Assembly (NCBI RefSeq): GCF_024586915.1
Contig: NZ_JANBVS010000032.1
Location: 1 to 45,160, forward strand
Origin: Bradyrhizobium sp. SRS-191
GTDB taxonomy: Bacteria; Pseudomonadota; Alphaproteobacteria; Rhizobiales; Xanthobacteraceae
DNA: 45,160 nt
Direction of reading: 5' to 3'
The notes under the pieces were generated by a model that did not search any database, was not told where the DNA came from, and saw nothing but the letters and a program-made list of their open reading frames with translations. Made by a program: the position numbers and the translations under genes. Shown here one piece after another: positions 20,027-28,531 of the stretch (positions are counted from its first letter, which is position 1; each line of letters starts with the position of its first letter).

Positions 20027-21214
20027 TTACGGGGTCACGCTTTCGCCGAGCCATTGGATCGCGGCGTCGAGGCCGCCGCGGCCATGCGGGATCTTCAACG
20101 CCACCAGCGCCATTTCGATCACGCCGAGCGTGCCGAGCACCATCGGCGCGTTGACATGACCCATATGGGCGATGCGGAACGCCTTGCCGCTGAGATCGCC
20201 GATGCCGGTGCCGAGCACGACGCCGCACTGCTCCTTGCAATAGGTCTGCAACACCGCGGGATCATAGCCGCCGCCCACGAGCACCGTGGTCACGGTGTTG
20301 GAGCGCTCGGTCGGCTCTTCGATGTTGAAGCCTATCACCTGCCCTTCGCTCCACTTCGCAACCGCGCGACGTACGGCCTCGCCGAGCAGCTGGTGCCGGC
20401 GGAACGCATGCGGCAGCCCTTCGGCGAACAGCATGTCCATCGCCTGGCGCAGCGCGAACAACAGATGCACGGGGGCCGTGCCGCCATATTTGCGATAGTG
20501 CTCGGTGCCCTCGCGCTCGCTCCAGTCCCAATAGGGCGTGCGCATGTTGGCGCGCTTGTGCGCCTCCAGTGCACGGTCATTGGCCGCGACGAAGCCGAGG
20601 CCGGGCGGCGTCATCAGGCCCTTCTGCGAGCCGGACATCGCGACGTCGATGTGCCAGGCATCCATCTCGAACGGCATGCAGCCGAGCGAAGCGACGGTGT
20701 CGACCATGTAGAGGGCCGGGTGGCCCGAGGCCTTGACGGCGCGGCCGATTGCCTCGACGTCGTTGACGACGCCCGAGGCGGTGTCGATCTGCGCAACCAC
20801 GATCGCCTTGATGGTGTGCTCCTTGTCGGCGCGCAGCCGCGCCTCGACCTCCGCCGGGCGCACCGCGCGGCGCCAATCGCCGCGGAGCACCTCGACCTCG
20901 GCGCCCATCGCCTTGGCCGCATGGCCCCAGCCGATCGCGAAGCGGCCGCTTTCGAGCACCAGCACCTTGTCGCCGCGCGACAGCACGTTGGAGAGCACGG
21001 CCTCCCAGGCGCCATGGCCGTTGGCGATGTAGATGTAGGTCTTGCCCTTGGTGGCGAACAGCCGGCCCAGGTCGGACAGGATGCCGTCGGTCAGCTCGAC
21101 CATCTGCTTGGAGTAGATGTCGAGTGCCGGGCGGTGCATGGCCTGCAGCACCTCGTCGGGCATCGTGGTGGGTCCCGGGATGGCCAGAAACTCCCGGCCC
21201 GCGCGAACGGTCAT
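20027..21214 (-). CDS. Class V aminotransferase, alanine/serine-glyoxylate type
   Basis: A 395-residue PLP enzyme that likely transfers the amino group of serine or alanine to glyoxylate. The N-terminus REFLAIPGPTTMPDEVL is characteristic of this group. The cofactor-binding Lys is K198 in AMSGSQKGLMTPPG, with the PLP-ring Asp in YMVDTVASLG. The ATG at 21214 follows AAGGA by a usual spacing. It leads an operon with oligopeptidase B. If the nearby sugar-acid pathway yields glycolaldehyde, it could help use the glyoxylate formed from it, but that link is speculative. Confidence 0.9.
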   Translation of the reverse strand: MTVRAGREFLAIPGPTTMPDEVLQAMHRPALDIYSKQMVELTDGILSDLGRLFATKGKTYIYIANGHGAWEAVLSNVLSRGDKVLVLESGRFAIGWGHAAKAMGAEVEVLRGDWRRAVRPAEVEARLRADKEHTIKAIVVAQIDTASGVVNDVEAIGRAVKASGHPALYMVDTVASLGCMPFEMDAWHIDVAMSGSQKGLMTPPGLGFVAANDRALEAHKRANMRTPYWDWSEREGTEHYRKYGGTAPVHLLFALRQAMDMLFAEGLPHAFRRHQLLGEAVRRAVAKWSEGQVIGFNIEEPTERSNTVTTVLVGGGYDPAVLQTYCKEQCGVVLGTGIGDLSGKAFRIAHMGHVNAPMVLGTLGVIEMALVALKIPHGRGGLDAAIQWLGESVTP

Positions 21215-21349
21215 TGTCAGTGTCCTTGGCAATGTGATTTGGGCGATGCGGTCTTGCGATTGGGGTGTGACGGGCCCTCGCACGCGGCGGGCCCAAGATC
21301 GTTTCAAGCTGGTTTTACGTGGCGCGGCTGCGAATGAAAAGCCGGGGAA

Positions 21350-21373
21350 GCCGGGGGGCTGGCATGCCCCGGC
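21350..21373 (-). terminator. GC-rich hairpin after the nuclease-like gene
   Basis: Arms GCCGGGG and CCCCGGC around a 10-nt loop lie 30 bases beyond the nuclease stop codon on the minus strand, with further self-complementary CCGGCC sequence beside them. There is no U-run. Confidence 0.35.
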
Positions 21374-21403
21374 CGGCCAGTGCGCCCGGCCGGTGCGCCT
21401 CGC

Positions 21404-22123
21404 CTAGCGCCGGGTCTCGCGGCAGCCGGCGGCCTCGGCCTCCTCGACCGAGCAGAACCAGCGCGTGCCCTTGGCGACGTGCATCTTGATCTGCGCGTAC
21501 CAGCGGCTGGTGGGCGTATGATAGATGCACTCGCCGGCGCCGTTGACGTTGCCCTTGATGGTGCAGTCGGGCGAGGGCGCCACCGGACCCGATGCCGACG
21601 CAAGCAGGATGGCCTTGGCGCCCTCCGGCGGCTTGGTCGCGCCGAGGATGGTGGTCTTCTTGTTGCGCACCCGCCAATCCCACGGCGCGATGAACGCGCC
21701 CTGCCACATGCCGGCCTTGGCCGCGCGCGCCTCGGCCTCGTCCGGCTCGTAGTCGTGCGACACGGTGCGGTAGGCCAGCGCCCAGCCGCTACGCACCAGC
21801 CATTTCTGGATATCCTCGCCGTCGACGTCGCAGCGCGCCACCTGGCGGCCGCGGCGGTCGATCGACCGGGGGTGACACACCCAGCTCTTGCCGTCGGCAT
21901 GCTTGATCAGTTCGTCCCGCGCCGCCACGCCGCAGGTCCAGCGTTCGCCGTGCGGGTTGAGACAGAGCTGGTCGACCGACGGCGCGTCGATGCCGCCGAG
22001 CCGGATGCGGGTGGTGCCGATCAGCACGTTGTCCGCCTCGCGGACCTTGGCGACCCCGGTGATGTCGGCGGCGGATGCAACGGACGGCAGCAGCAGGAGC
22101 AGCGCGAGGAGAGCGGGTTTCAT
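21404..22123 (-). CDS. Secreted staphylococcal-nuclease-like protein
   Basis: A 239-residue exported protein from ATG 22123 (an ATG at 22129 is equally possible). A signal peptide (MKPALLALLLLLPSVASA) precedes an OB-fold nuclease domain: TRIRLGGIDAPSVDQLC and a basic DRRGRQVARC segment. In active thermonucleases the DAP is followed by the catalytic Glu; here it is Ser, so activity is doubtful. The last 55 residues form a second module, KGNVNGAGECIYHTP, then TRWFCSVEEAEAAGCR, resembling the small domain often fused to nucleases and topoisomerases. Several Cys suggest disulfides in the periplasm. Confidence 0.8.
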   Translation of the reverse strand: MKPALLALLLLLPSVASAADITGVAKVREADNVLIGTTRIRLGGIDAPSVDQLCLNPHGERWTCGVAARDELIKHADGKSWVCHPRSIDRRGRQVARCDVDGEDIQKWLVRSGWALAYRTVSHDYEPDEAEARAAKAGMWQGAFIAPWDWRVRNKKTTILGATKPPEGAKAILLASASGPVAPSPDCTIKGNVNGAGECIYHTPTSRWYAQIKMHVAKGTRWFCSVEEAEAAGCRETRR

Positions 22124-22129
22124 GGGCAT

Positions 22130-22517
22130 GAACGGGCGCGGTCGTCCTTGGGATGGGCAATGCCAGCAATTGTGCTGTGGATCGGCTCCCGGTTCCAGCG
22201 CCGTGATTGCCTGATTTGCTCAACTTCGCGCGATGCGGGGCTGAGGCTGGATCTACATTTAAAGTTCGAGGGGGAGCTGTCGTCGCGACGACGGTGTGCT
22301 CCCCTCCCCCTTGCGGGGAGGGGGCCGGGGTGGGGTCCGCGGGCGCGGAGCTCTGCCGTATACGAAATTTAACGAGCTTCCTAACGGCCCCGATTCGACG
22401 GTCGCGCGCTCAGCAGGACCACGCATCTCATTGAAAGCGGGACTCGTGGACCCCCACCCCCGACCCCTCCCCGCAAGGGGGAGGGGAGCCGACCGCCGTT
22501 GTGGCTGCAGGCTCGCC
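22130..22517. other. Intergenic region with paired inverted repeats
   Basis: This 388-bp gap between two minus-strand genes holds no gene I can support. Its centre is the paired hairpin element described at 22301-22486. The promoter of the nuclease-like gene should lie just above 22130. Confidence 0.5.
22301..22486. repeat. Inverted pair of CCCCTCCCC hairpins
   Basis: Two hairpins with identical 9-bp stems CCCCTCCCC/GGGGAGGGG lie at 22301-22323 (loop CTTGC) and 22464-22486 (loop GCAAG). The second unit is the reverse complement of the first, including flanking GGGTGGGG-type sequence, so the whole is a large nested palindrome of about 200 bp. Confidence 0.8.
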
Positions 22518-24326
22518 TCACCGCACCACCACGCGCCGCGCCAGCGCCAGCCCCATCAGCACGAACGCCGACGTCACCTCGGGGCCGCCGACGAGGATCC
22601 GGGTCGGGGTCTTCATCTTGTTCCACTCATAGGCGCGATAAGGATGCCGCCGGCCGCCTTCGCCGAAGCTCGTCACGATGCAATGCGCCGCCGGCGCGAA
22701 GCTCGCTGGGTTGCCGCCGAGATGGCCGAGCGCGATCAGCGCCAGCGCGGCGTCGAACGGGTTCATCTCGCGGCCGACCAGTTCGTCCTCGACATAAGCG
22801 AGCACGCGCAGCCGTATGAGCTCGAAAGCGCCGTCCGGATCGATCGCCTGGCGCGCGGCCGGTGGCAGCGCCATGAAGGCGTGGTAGCAGCGGCCGAAAT
22901 AGGCGCAGTACAGCTCCGGCAGATAATAGATGTGCGAGCGCGGATCGGCGAAGGCGCCGCTCGTGACCAGCCGCAGCTGGAAGCCGATGACGCGCCTGAT
23001 GAAGTCCAGCCGGGCCTGCGTCTCCAGGATCTGCCAGCGCCCGAGGTTGCGGAACGAGACCTCGAGCACGTCGAGATTCAAGGTCGGATCGAGATCGTTG
23101 CCGTACGGCCGCTCACCGGCCATGCTGTCGATCCAGGTCGCGACGCCGCCGTCATAATCGATGTTGTCGTTGATCGGCACGGTCACGCGCGGCTCGTTGC
23201 TTCCCGCCCGCACCTGATAGCCCGCATAGAAATCGACCAGCGGCTGGGCCAGGATCGGATCGTCGGAGCCGGCCTGCGTCGCCGCCGAGAACGAGCACGC
23301 CGTGGTGTCGCAATCCGGCACGTAGACGCCGAAGCCAAGGTCCTGCTTGATCTGGGTGAAGAAGCGCGAGAACCGCGGATGCGGGTGCGGCGCCAGCGCG
23401 GTCACGACATTGTAGCTGTTGCCGTCGGCGCCCCGCACCTCCTCGCGGCTGGTCTTGAGGCAGAACTCGACCATCGCCGATACCGCGCCGCGCGCCGCGC
23501 TCGTCTGTTCGGACGAGGCGAGCCCGGTCTCCAGATAGCTCAGCAGCGCCTCGGTGAAGAACGCGTCGTAATAGGCCGAGCGATGCCGGATCTGGACCGG
23601 CTCCCACATCGGCTCGGCGATGCCGCGCCAGGGCGGGTTGATCACCGCGGCCGCCGGCGAGCGGGCGATGAACACGCGGGCGAGGTTGAACAGCAAGGTC
23701 GAGTTCTTGTAACCGCGCGCATCGAGCCCTTGCAGGGCCAAAAGCACGTCGCGCCCCGTCATATCGGGATCGCCGATCAGGTTGAACGCGGCATAGGTCG
23801 GGATGAAGCCGTTGCGGCGGAACGAGCCCAGCAGGTCGGCGCCGCAGGCGCGGATCACCCGGTCGATCTCGCCGGCCGGCGGCATCGTCACGGTGCCGGT
23901 CCGGCGCGGCGGGGCAGGGTGGCTCAACGCCACGCTGTCGACCAGTTCGGCAACCGGACGGCCGGCCGCCTCCCAATCCGGCGTCGGATTGTCGCGGGCA
24001 TGAACCAGCGCCTCGCGCAGCGCATTGAGGCGGGCGGGATCGTTCAACTCCGGCAGGCCGGCGCGGCGCAGCAGGGTCCGCAGCGCGGGATTGCCGAGCG
24101 CGGTCCGGTAGAATTTCGACAGGTGCGGGTCGCCGTTGCCGGGCTGGCGCAGGATGGGATCGCAGACCTCGTATAGCGAGGGGCCGTCCTTCCGGGCCGT
24201 GAGCGCGCGACAGGCCGCTCCGGCGAAATATTGCAAACTCAACGTCGGGACTCGCGGTTCGGGGCGGGGGCAGACGGCCTGTGCTTGCTCGAAACGCCCG
24301 GCAAACGGCTCGTCACGCGCATGCAC
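22518..24326 (-). CDS. Unknown 602-residue protein with a DxDTT motif
   Basis: I do not recognise this protein with confidence. It has no signal peptide or clear membrane segment until a hydrophobic C-terminal stretch (FVLMGLALARRVVV). It looks mainly helical with a regular spacing of Trp/Tyr-rich segments. Residues 338-342 read DCDTT within GVYVPDCDTTACSFSAA, followed by DYDGGVATW (390-398) and NDLDPTLNLDV (410-420). A DxDTT motif is known as the variant protonation motif of some class II terpene cyclases such as drimenyl diphosphate synthases, so an alpha-toroid terpene-cyclase-like fold is possible. The start is a GTG at 24326 with no good ribosome site and may lie elsewhere. No prenyltransferase gene is adjacent. 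Confidence 0.75.
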   Translation of the reverse strand: MHARDEPFAGRFEQAQAVCPRPEPRVPTLSLQYFAGAACRALTARKDGPSLYEVCDPILRQPGNGDPHLSKFYRTALGNPALRTLLRRAGLPELNDPARLNALREALVHARDNPTPDWEAAGRPVAELVDSVALSHPAPPRRTGTVTMPPAGEIDRVIRACGADLLGSFRRNGFIPTYAAFNLIGDPDMTGRDVLLALQGLDARGYKNSTLLFNLARVFIARSPAAAVINPPWRGIAEPMWEPVQIRHRSAYYDAFFTEALLSYLETGLASSEQTSAARGAVSAMVEFCLKTSREEVRGADGNSYNVVTALAPHPHPRFSRFFTQIKQDLGFGVYVPDCDTTACSFSAATQAGSDDPILAQPLVDFYAGYQVRAGSNEPRVTVPINDNIDYDGGVATWIDSMAGERPYGNDLDPTLNLDVLEVSFRNLGRWQILETQARLDFIRRVIGFQLRLVTSGAFADPRSHIYYLPELYCAYFGRCYHAFMALPPAARQAIDPDGAFELIRLRVLAYVEDELVGREMNPFDAALALIALGHLGGNPASFAPAAHCIVTSFGEGGRRHPYRAYEWNKMKTPTRILVGGPEVTSAFVLMGLALARRVVVR

Positions 24327-24683
24327 CGATGAAACGGACGTTCAAACTGACATGCGGCGCGGCCAAAGACAACGTGACCGGCATCACTGCAGCGGCTGTG
24401 GATTTGGCGGCAATGTGGCCGCCGGACGGTCCTGCCGGGGTCCTTTGGAGATCAGCGCCATGGTTAAATTCGCCTTAATTTCCAAGTGTTTGATAAGTCA
24501 ATGGTGTTCCGATGTTGCCCTCGTGGCGTGATCGGGTTAAGCCTTTCTTCGTTGCGGCGCCGCAAATTGCGCGCAATTCGACGACACATCGTCTCGCAAC
24601 CCCTCAAACCTCAGAGGCGCCGGCGCGACCAAAGGGTGCGACCCTTTGGACCGACTGGATCGGCTCGGACCAGGATTGACGTG
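24327..24683. other. Divergent intergenic region upstream of the first caspase-like gene
   Basis: These 357 bases separate divergent genes. A lower-GC stretch near 24461-24520 is the probable promoter area. A perfect 9-bp stem with a 3-nt loop lies at 24629-24649. The reading frame continues open upstream of 24684, but that part has no signal peptide and no homology I can see. Confidence 0.45.
24629..24649 (+). promoter_or_regulatory. Leader hairpin before the first caspase-like gene
   Basis: CCAAAGGGT and ACCCTTTGG flank the loop GCG. It ends 34 bases before the start codon, so it would lie in the 5' leader of the mRNA. Its role is unknown. Confidence 0.4.
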
Positions 24684-25547
24684 ATGACCGCAGGGCAGAC
24701 TTCTCTCTCTCGCCGTTCGGCCGTGATCGCCGCCGCGCTTCTGTGCACGGTGTCGCTCGCGCTTGGCGCGCACGCTGCCCTGAACAAGCGCGTGCCCGAC
24801 GGCGGCAAGGCGGCTGCGACCGAGCAGAGCACCGGCACGACCGGCAACGGCGCGCGCCTGGCGCTCGTCGTCGGCAATGCGCATTATCCCGACGCCAATG
24901 CGCCGCTCGCCCAGCCGATCAACGATGCCCGCGCGCTCACCGGCGCGCTGCGCCGCGACGGCTTCGACGTCGACGTCGTCGAGGACGCGACCAAGGAGGA
25001 CATGGCGCGCGCGGTCGCGCGCCTGACCTCGCGCATCAGGCCGGACTCGGTGGTGATGCTGTTCTTCGGCGGCTACGCCATCCAGGCCGGACGCGAGAGC
25101 TACATGATCCCGGTCGACGCCAAGATCTGGCGCGAATCCGACGTGCGCCGCGAAGGCACCAGCATCGAGGGTCTGCTCGACGCCGTTCGCGAGCAGGGCG
25201 CCCGCGCCAAGCTGGTCGTGGTCGACGCCTCCCGCCGCAATCCCTATGAGCGCCGCTTCCGTTCCTATTCGCACGGCCTTGCCCCGATCAACGCGCCCGC
25301 CAACGCGCTGATCCTGTCGTCGGCGACGCCGGGCAAGGTGCTCGACGATCCCCGGGATCGCAGCAACAGCATGCTGGTCTCCGAACTGCTCAACCAGATC
25401 GGCCGCAGCCCGAGTGCGGAGGCCGTCTTCACCAAGACCCGCAACGCCATCGCCCGCAGCACGGATGGCGAGCAGGTGCCGATGGTGTCGTCCTCGCTGG
25501 TCGAGGACGTCCGCCTCAGCGCCGACGTGGCGAACGCGGGCAGCTGA
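24684..25547 (+). CDS. Secreted caspase-fold (C14) protein lacking the catalytic dyad
   Basis: A 287-residue exported protein. A signal peptide (residues 1-32, core AVIAAALLCTVSLALG) leads into a caspase p20-type domain starting ARLALVVGNAHYP, with NDARALTGALRRDGFDV as in prokaryotic caspase homologues. The catalytic His is replaced by Y131 (FFGGYAIQ) and the Cys by S183 (VDASRRNPYERRF), so it should not be a cysteine protease. The fold may serve as a binding module. The ATG at 24684 is preferred because it creates the signal peptide. It converges on an adaptor protein gene, and a longer relative lies at 29776. Confidence 0.88.
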   Translation: MTAGQTSLSRRSAVIAAALLCTVSLALGAHAALNKRVPDGGKAAATEQSTGTTGNGARLALVVGNAHYPDANAPLAQPINDARALTGALRRDGFDVDVVEDATKEDMARAVARLTSRIRPDSVVMLFFGGYAIQAGRESYMIPVDAKIWRESDVRREGTSIEGLLDAVREQGARAKLVVVDASRRNPYERRFRSYSHGLAPINAPANALILSSATPGKVLDDPRDRSNSMLVSELLNQIGRSPSAEAVFTKTRNAIARSTDGEQVPMVSSSLVEDVRLSADVANAGS

Positions 25548-25908
25548 GCGGCGGCCACGCAGTCCCTCTCATCGTCTCTGCAATATCTCGACTCGCGCTC
25601 TTGTTAGTTGTGGCGCGCAGGCCGTGCGGCTTGCTCGCTGCCAAGCGCCGAGAGGTGCCGACCGCCCGAGCCGTTCAGGGCCGGTGCAAACCTCTCCCCG
25701 CTCTTTGCGGGGAGAGGTCGGATTGCGCAGCAATCCGGGTGAGGGGCATGGCACGAGCGCAATCCAGATCTGAACTCCATCGGACGGGCACGATGGCTCC
25801 AAGGTGATTGGGCGCGCGGACCGCTGCACCACTCGTGTGGCTGCCCCTCACCCCGACCCTCTCCCCGTAAGAACGGGGAGAGGGAGCGCACCGTCCTTGC
25901 CGCTCCCC
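25548..25908. other. Intergenic region with repeats between convergent genes
   Basis: The 361-bp gap between convergent stop codons contains the paired hairpin element at 25691-25884. The first 140 bases show nothing I can identify. Confidence 0.5.
25691..25884. repeat. Inverted pair of CCTCTCCCCG hairpins
   Basis: The first hairpin (25691-25717) has an 11-bp stem and the second (25857-25884) a 12-bp stem, in opposite orientation. A third stem, CGGATTGC with its complement, lies at 25719-25737. GGGTGAGGGGCA and its complement flank the pair internally. The strong stems between convergent genes probably also terminate transcription. Confidence 0.8.
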
Positions 25909-26784
25909 TCAATTGCTCGCCATCACCGGCCGCACCGGGTCACCTTCGCGCAGCAATGCGCCGGCCCGGGAGACGACGACATCGCCTTCGGCGAGGCCGT
26001 CCTTGATCTCGACCTGGCCGCCGGCCATCAGGCCGATCTCGACGCGCTTGGTCTCGATGCGCTGGGCGCGCACCACCTGCACGACGGTGCCATCGGCGTC
26101 GTAGAGAATGGCGGTCAGCGGCACCGCGACGCCGCAGCTCTGGCCGATCTTGATGATCGCGCGGCCGAACGAATTGGCCAGCAGCTTCGCATTGCCGGTG
26201 ATGCCGATGAAGGCCTGGCCGAGCTGGCTGTTCGGCTCGACGGTCGGCGCGACGCGGCGGATCTTGCCGTCGAGCTCGCCGGCGCCGACGATGCGGATCC
26301 GCGCCGTCTGGTTGACCGCGAGCTTGCCGATCTGCGCTGACGGCACCAGGCCGACCAGGTCATATTCGTTGCGGGCGATGATCGAGAACAGCGCCTCGCC
26401 GCGGCCCGAGGCGAAGGCGCCGATCGTGGCGGTCGATGTCAGGATGGTGCCGGCGACTGGCGCCTGGATCATGATCGCGCCGCCCTCGGGCGGCGTCAGC
26501 CGCGCCAGATTCTGTCCGGCGGTGACGGTGTCGCCGGCATCGACCATCACCTCCGCCACCTTGAGCCCCGGACGGTCCGGTCTGACCGAGGTCTCGTCGC
26601 GGGCGAGCACGAGGCCGGACACCTCGACCGTATTGTCGAAGCAGGCCTTGCTGGCCTTGAGCACGCTCACCGCGGCCCCTTTCGGCGCATCGGTGTTGTC
26701 AGCTGCGGCCGCCGCCTGCGCCAGCGCCATGACGGCGAGTACCGAGATGCCAAATGCCGTGACAGCCAATCCGGACTTCCCCAT
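25909..26784 (-). CDS. Periplasmic adaptor (HlyD/RND membrane fusion) protein, orphan
   Basis: A 291-residue exported protein from ATG 26784 with a signal peptide (core AVTAFGISVLAVMALAQ). It has the barrel-sandwich pattern of efflux adaptors: VAEVMVDAGDTVTAGQNLARL, then IQAPVAGTIL, a beta-barrel region, and the C-terminal IKDGLAEGDVVVSRAGALLREGD. There is no coiled-coil hairpin of usual size and no pump gene beside it. It is clearly related to the adaptor at 32266; both share Cys in KACF and in SCGVA. It may serve a distant pump or act with the neighbouring caspase-fold protein. Confidence 0.85.
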   Translation of the reverse strand: MGKSGLAVTAFGISVLAVMALAQAAAAADNTDAPKGAAVSVLKASKACFDNTVEVSGLVLARDETSVRPDRPGLKVAEVMVDAGDTVTAGQNLARLTPPEGGAIMIQAPVAGTILTSTATIGAFASGRGEALFSIIARNEYDLVGLVPSAQIGKLAVNQTARIRIVGAGELDGKIRRVAPTVEPNSQLGQAFIGITGNAKLLANSFGRAIIKIGQSCGVAVPLTAILYDADGTVVQVVRAQRIETKRVEIGLMAGGQVEIKDGLAEGDVVVSRAGALLREGDPVRPVMASN

Positions 26785-26985
26785 GCGACACCGATTCCTT
26801 GCAACGCCATTCGTCGAGCAGGCCCTGGGCGCAGATAGCAGACGCGCGGCCGCCGGGCCAGCAGACCCGTCTCCTTGCATAGTCGCGGCAGCCCCTGACG
26901 ACGTTCAGCGCCCGCGCTCATCGGGTGCGAACTTATCCCCGGCCGCCACGTTGATGCCGTTTCCCGCCTGATAGGATCACGAATC

Positions 26986-27963
26986 ATGCTTCGGCCTTGG
27001 ATACCGCTCCTGCTCCTCGTTGCGCTCGCGATGCCCGCGCGTGCTGCGGAGCTGACCGCAGACGCGGTCAACAATGCCGAGCTGCGCAAGCGGCCGCCGG
27101 CCGAGGAGAAGATGGACCCGGTGGCGATCCGCGCCCAGGTGCTGCTCGACCGCGCCCATGTTTCGCCGGGCGAGATCGACGGCCGCTTCGGCGACAACGC
27201 CCGCAACGCGCTCGCCGCCTTTGCCCGCGCCAAGGGGCAGCCGAGCGGATCGAAGCTGACGCCGGAGCTGTGGGACGCGCTGCGCCAGGGCGATCAGGCC
27301 CCGGCGATCGTCACCTACAAGATCACCCGCAACGATGTGAAGGGGCCGTTCCTCGAAAAGCTGCCGAAGCGCATGGAGGACATGAAGGACCTGCCGCGGA
27401 TCGGCTACACCTCGCCGCGCGAGGCGCTGGCGGAAAAATTCCACATGAGCGAGGCGCTGCTCAAGGCGCTCAATCCCAAGAGCAGTTTCGACAAGGAGGG
27501 CGAGGAGATCGCCGTCGCCAACGTCATCAAGCCGGATGAGAAGGTGCCGGAAATCACCCGGCTCGACATCGACAAGACGACTGAGACGGTGCAGGCCTTC
27601 GACAAGGACGGCAAGCCGGTCGCGGTGTTTCCCGCCACCGTCGGCAGCGACGACAAGCCGACGCCGGTCGGCAGCTTCAAGGTCGATTCGATCGATGCCA
27701 ACCCGAACTACCGCTACAACCCCGACTACAAGTTCAAGGGCGTCAAGGCGCGCAAGCCGTTCGACATCAAGCCCGGCCCCAACAACCCCGTCGGGTCCTA
27801 TTGGATCGGCCTCTCCATCGGCAACGGCTACGGCATCCACGGCACCGCCGAGCCCTCCAAGGTCGGCAAGACCGAATCCCACGGCTGCGTCCGCCTCACC
27901 AATTGGGACGTGACCTTCCTCGGCCAGCATCTGTCGAAGAAGGCGGTGGTGGAGCTGCGGTGA
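26986..27963 (+). CDS. L,D-transpeptidase (YkuD family) with peptidoglycan-binding region
   Basis: A 325-residue periplasmic enzyme that would form 3-3 cross-links in peptidoglycan or attach proteins to it. A signal peptide (residues 1-20, ending ARA) is followed by a peptidoglycan-binding-like helical domain (about 45-100: LLDRAHVSPGEIDGRFGDNARNALAAF) and a YkuD domain from about 185. The active site is complete: HGTAEP, then SHGCVRL with catalytic C301. It is monocistronic by position, divergent from the adaptor gene with a 201-bp gap. Alphaproteobacteria carry many paralogues, so its precise role is not set by sequence. Confidence 0.93.
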   Translation: MLRPWIPLLLLVALAMPARAAELTADAVNNAELRKRPPAEEKMDPVAIRAQVLLDRAHVSPGEIDGRFGDNARNALAAFARAKGQPSGSKLTPELWDALRQGDQAPAIVTYKITRNDVKGPFLEKLPKRMEDMKDLPRIGYTSPREALAEKFHMSEALLKALNPKSSFDKEGEEIAVANVIKPDEKVPEITRLDIDKTTETVQAFDKDGKPVAVFPATVGSDDKPTPVGSFKVDSIDANPNYRYNPDYKFKGVKARKPFDIKPGPNNPVGSYWIGLSIGNGYGIHGTAEPSKVGKTESHGCVRLTNWDVTFLGQHLSKKAVVELR

Positions 27964-27964
27964 G

Positions 27965-27983
27965 CGCAGCGATTGTTGCTGCG
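27965..27983 (+). terminator. Hairpin after L,D-transpeptidase gene
   Basis: CGCAGCG and TGCTGCG (one G-U pair) around a 5-nt loop begin at the stop codon. No U-run follows. Confidence 0.35.
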
Positions 27984-28050
27984 ATGCCCACCACCCTTCA
28001 ATGAAGCCAAACCGCTTCAACGGAGCCCAGCCGCCTCGCCAACCTCCGCC

Positions 28051-28202
28051 GTCGTCCCGGCCTCGAGCCGGGACCCATAACCCCAGGGAAGAGTTTGAGG
28101 CAGGCGCGCCGTTGCATTCCGCTCCCCACAACCGCCGCTTAGTATGGGTCCTAGGTCGGTGCCACGCCGCGCGATCGCGCATCGTGACTGGCCCGGGACG
28201 AC
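28051..28202. repeat. Palindromic repeat element with interrupted right arm
   Basis: The left arm matches that of the element at 17745 (GTCGTCCCGGCC, one later mismatch). The right arm begins TATGGGTCC but is split by about 38 extra bases before CCCGGGACGAC. Confidence 0.7.
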
Positions 28203-28254
28203 GCGGTGGGTGAATTACTAACGGTGCGGCATACAGTGCGGTGCGCATGAATGT

Positions 28255-28411
28255 GCCCTCTCCCCTTGTGGGAGAGGGCATGCACGCTAGAGCAACAAAC
28301 TCACTTGGGTGAGGGGTATCTCTCCACGAGCGTCGTTCGCGGAGAGAGACCCCTCACCCAACCGCGTGTGCGGACCGGCCGAACATGCCCTCTCCCGCAA
28401 GGGGAGAGGGC
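28255..28411. repeat. Inverted pair of GCCCTCTCCC hairpins with central palindrome
   Basis: Identical 10-bp stems lie at 28255-28279 and 28387-28411 in opposite orientation. Between them GGGTGAGGGGT (28307-28317) pairs with ACCCCTCACCC (28349-28359), with GGAGAG/CTCTCC inside. The whole can fold as one long cruciform. Confidence 0.85.
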
Positions 28412-28496
28412 GCTGTATCTAGCAACGCGCTTGCTGCTCGCATTCAAAAGGCGCGCCCGATGCTGTTAGTTGAGCGGCAAACATATCGCGCGCCGC

Positions 28497-28531
28497 GCCC
28501 ACCATTCACATCCGTGATGCCGATGGTGGGC
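28497..28531. repeat. Short inverted repeat GCCCACCAT
   Basis: A 9-bp arm and its complement flank a 17-nt loop, followed by GTGGGCA/TGCCCAC-type sequence to about 28590. It resembles dispersed repeat debris and shows no coding signal. Confidence 0.5.

Noticed and set aside
24486..24683. Upstream extension of the first caspase-like gene to an ATG at 24486
   Set aside because: The extension is basic, lacks homology and would bury the clear signal peptide that begins at 24684.
22301..28411. CRISPR array from the repeated hairpins
   Set aside because: The units are inverted pairs at scattered sites with no regular direct repeats or spacers.
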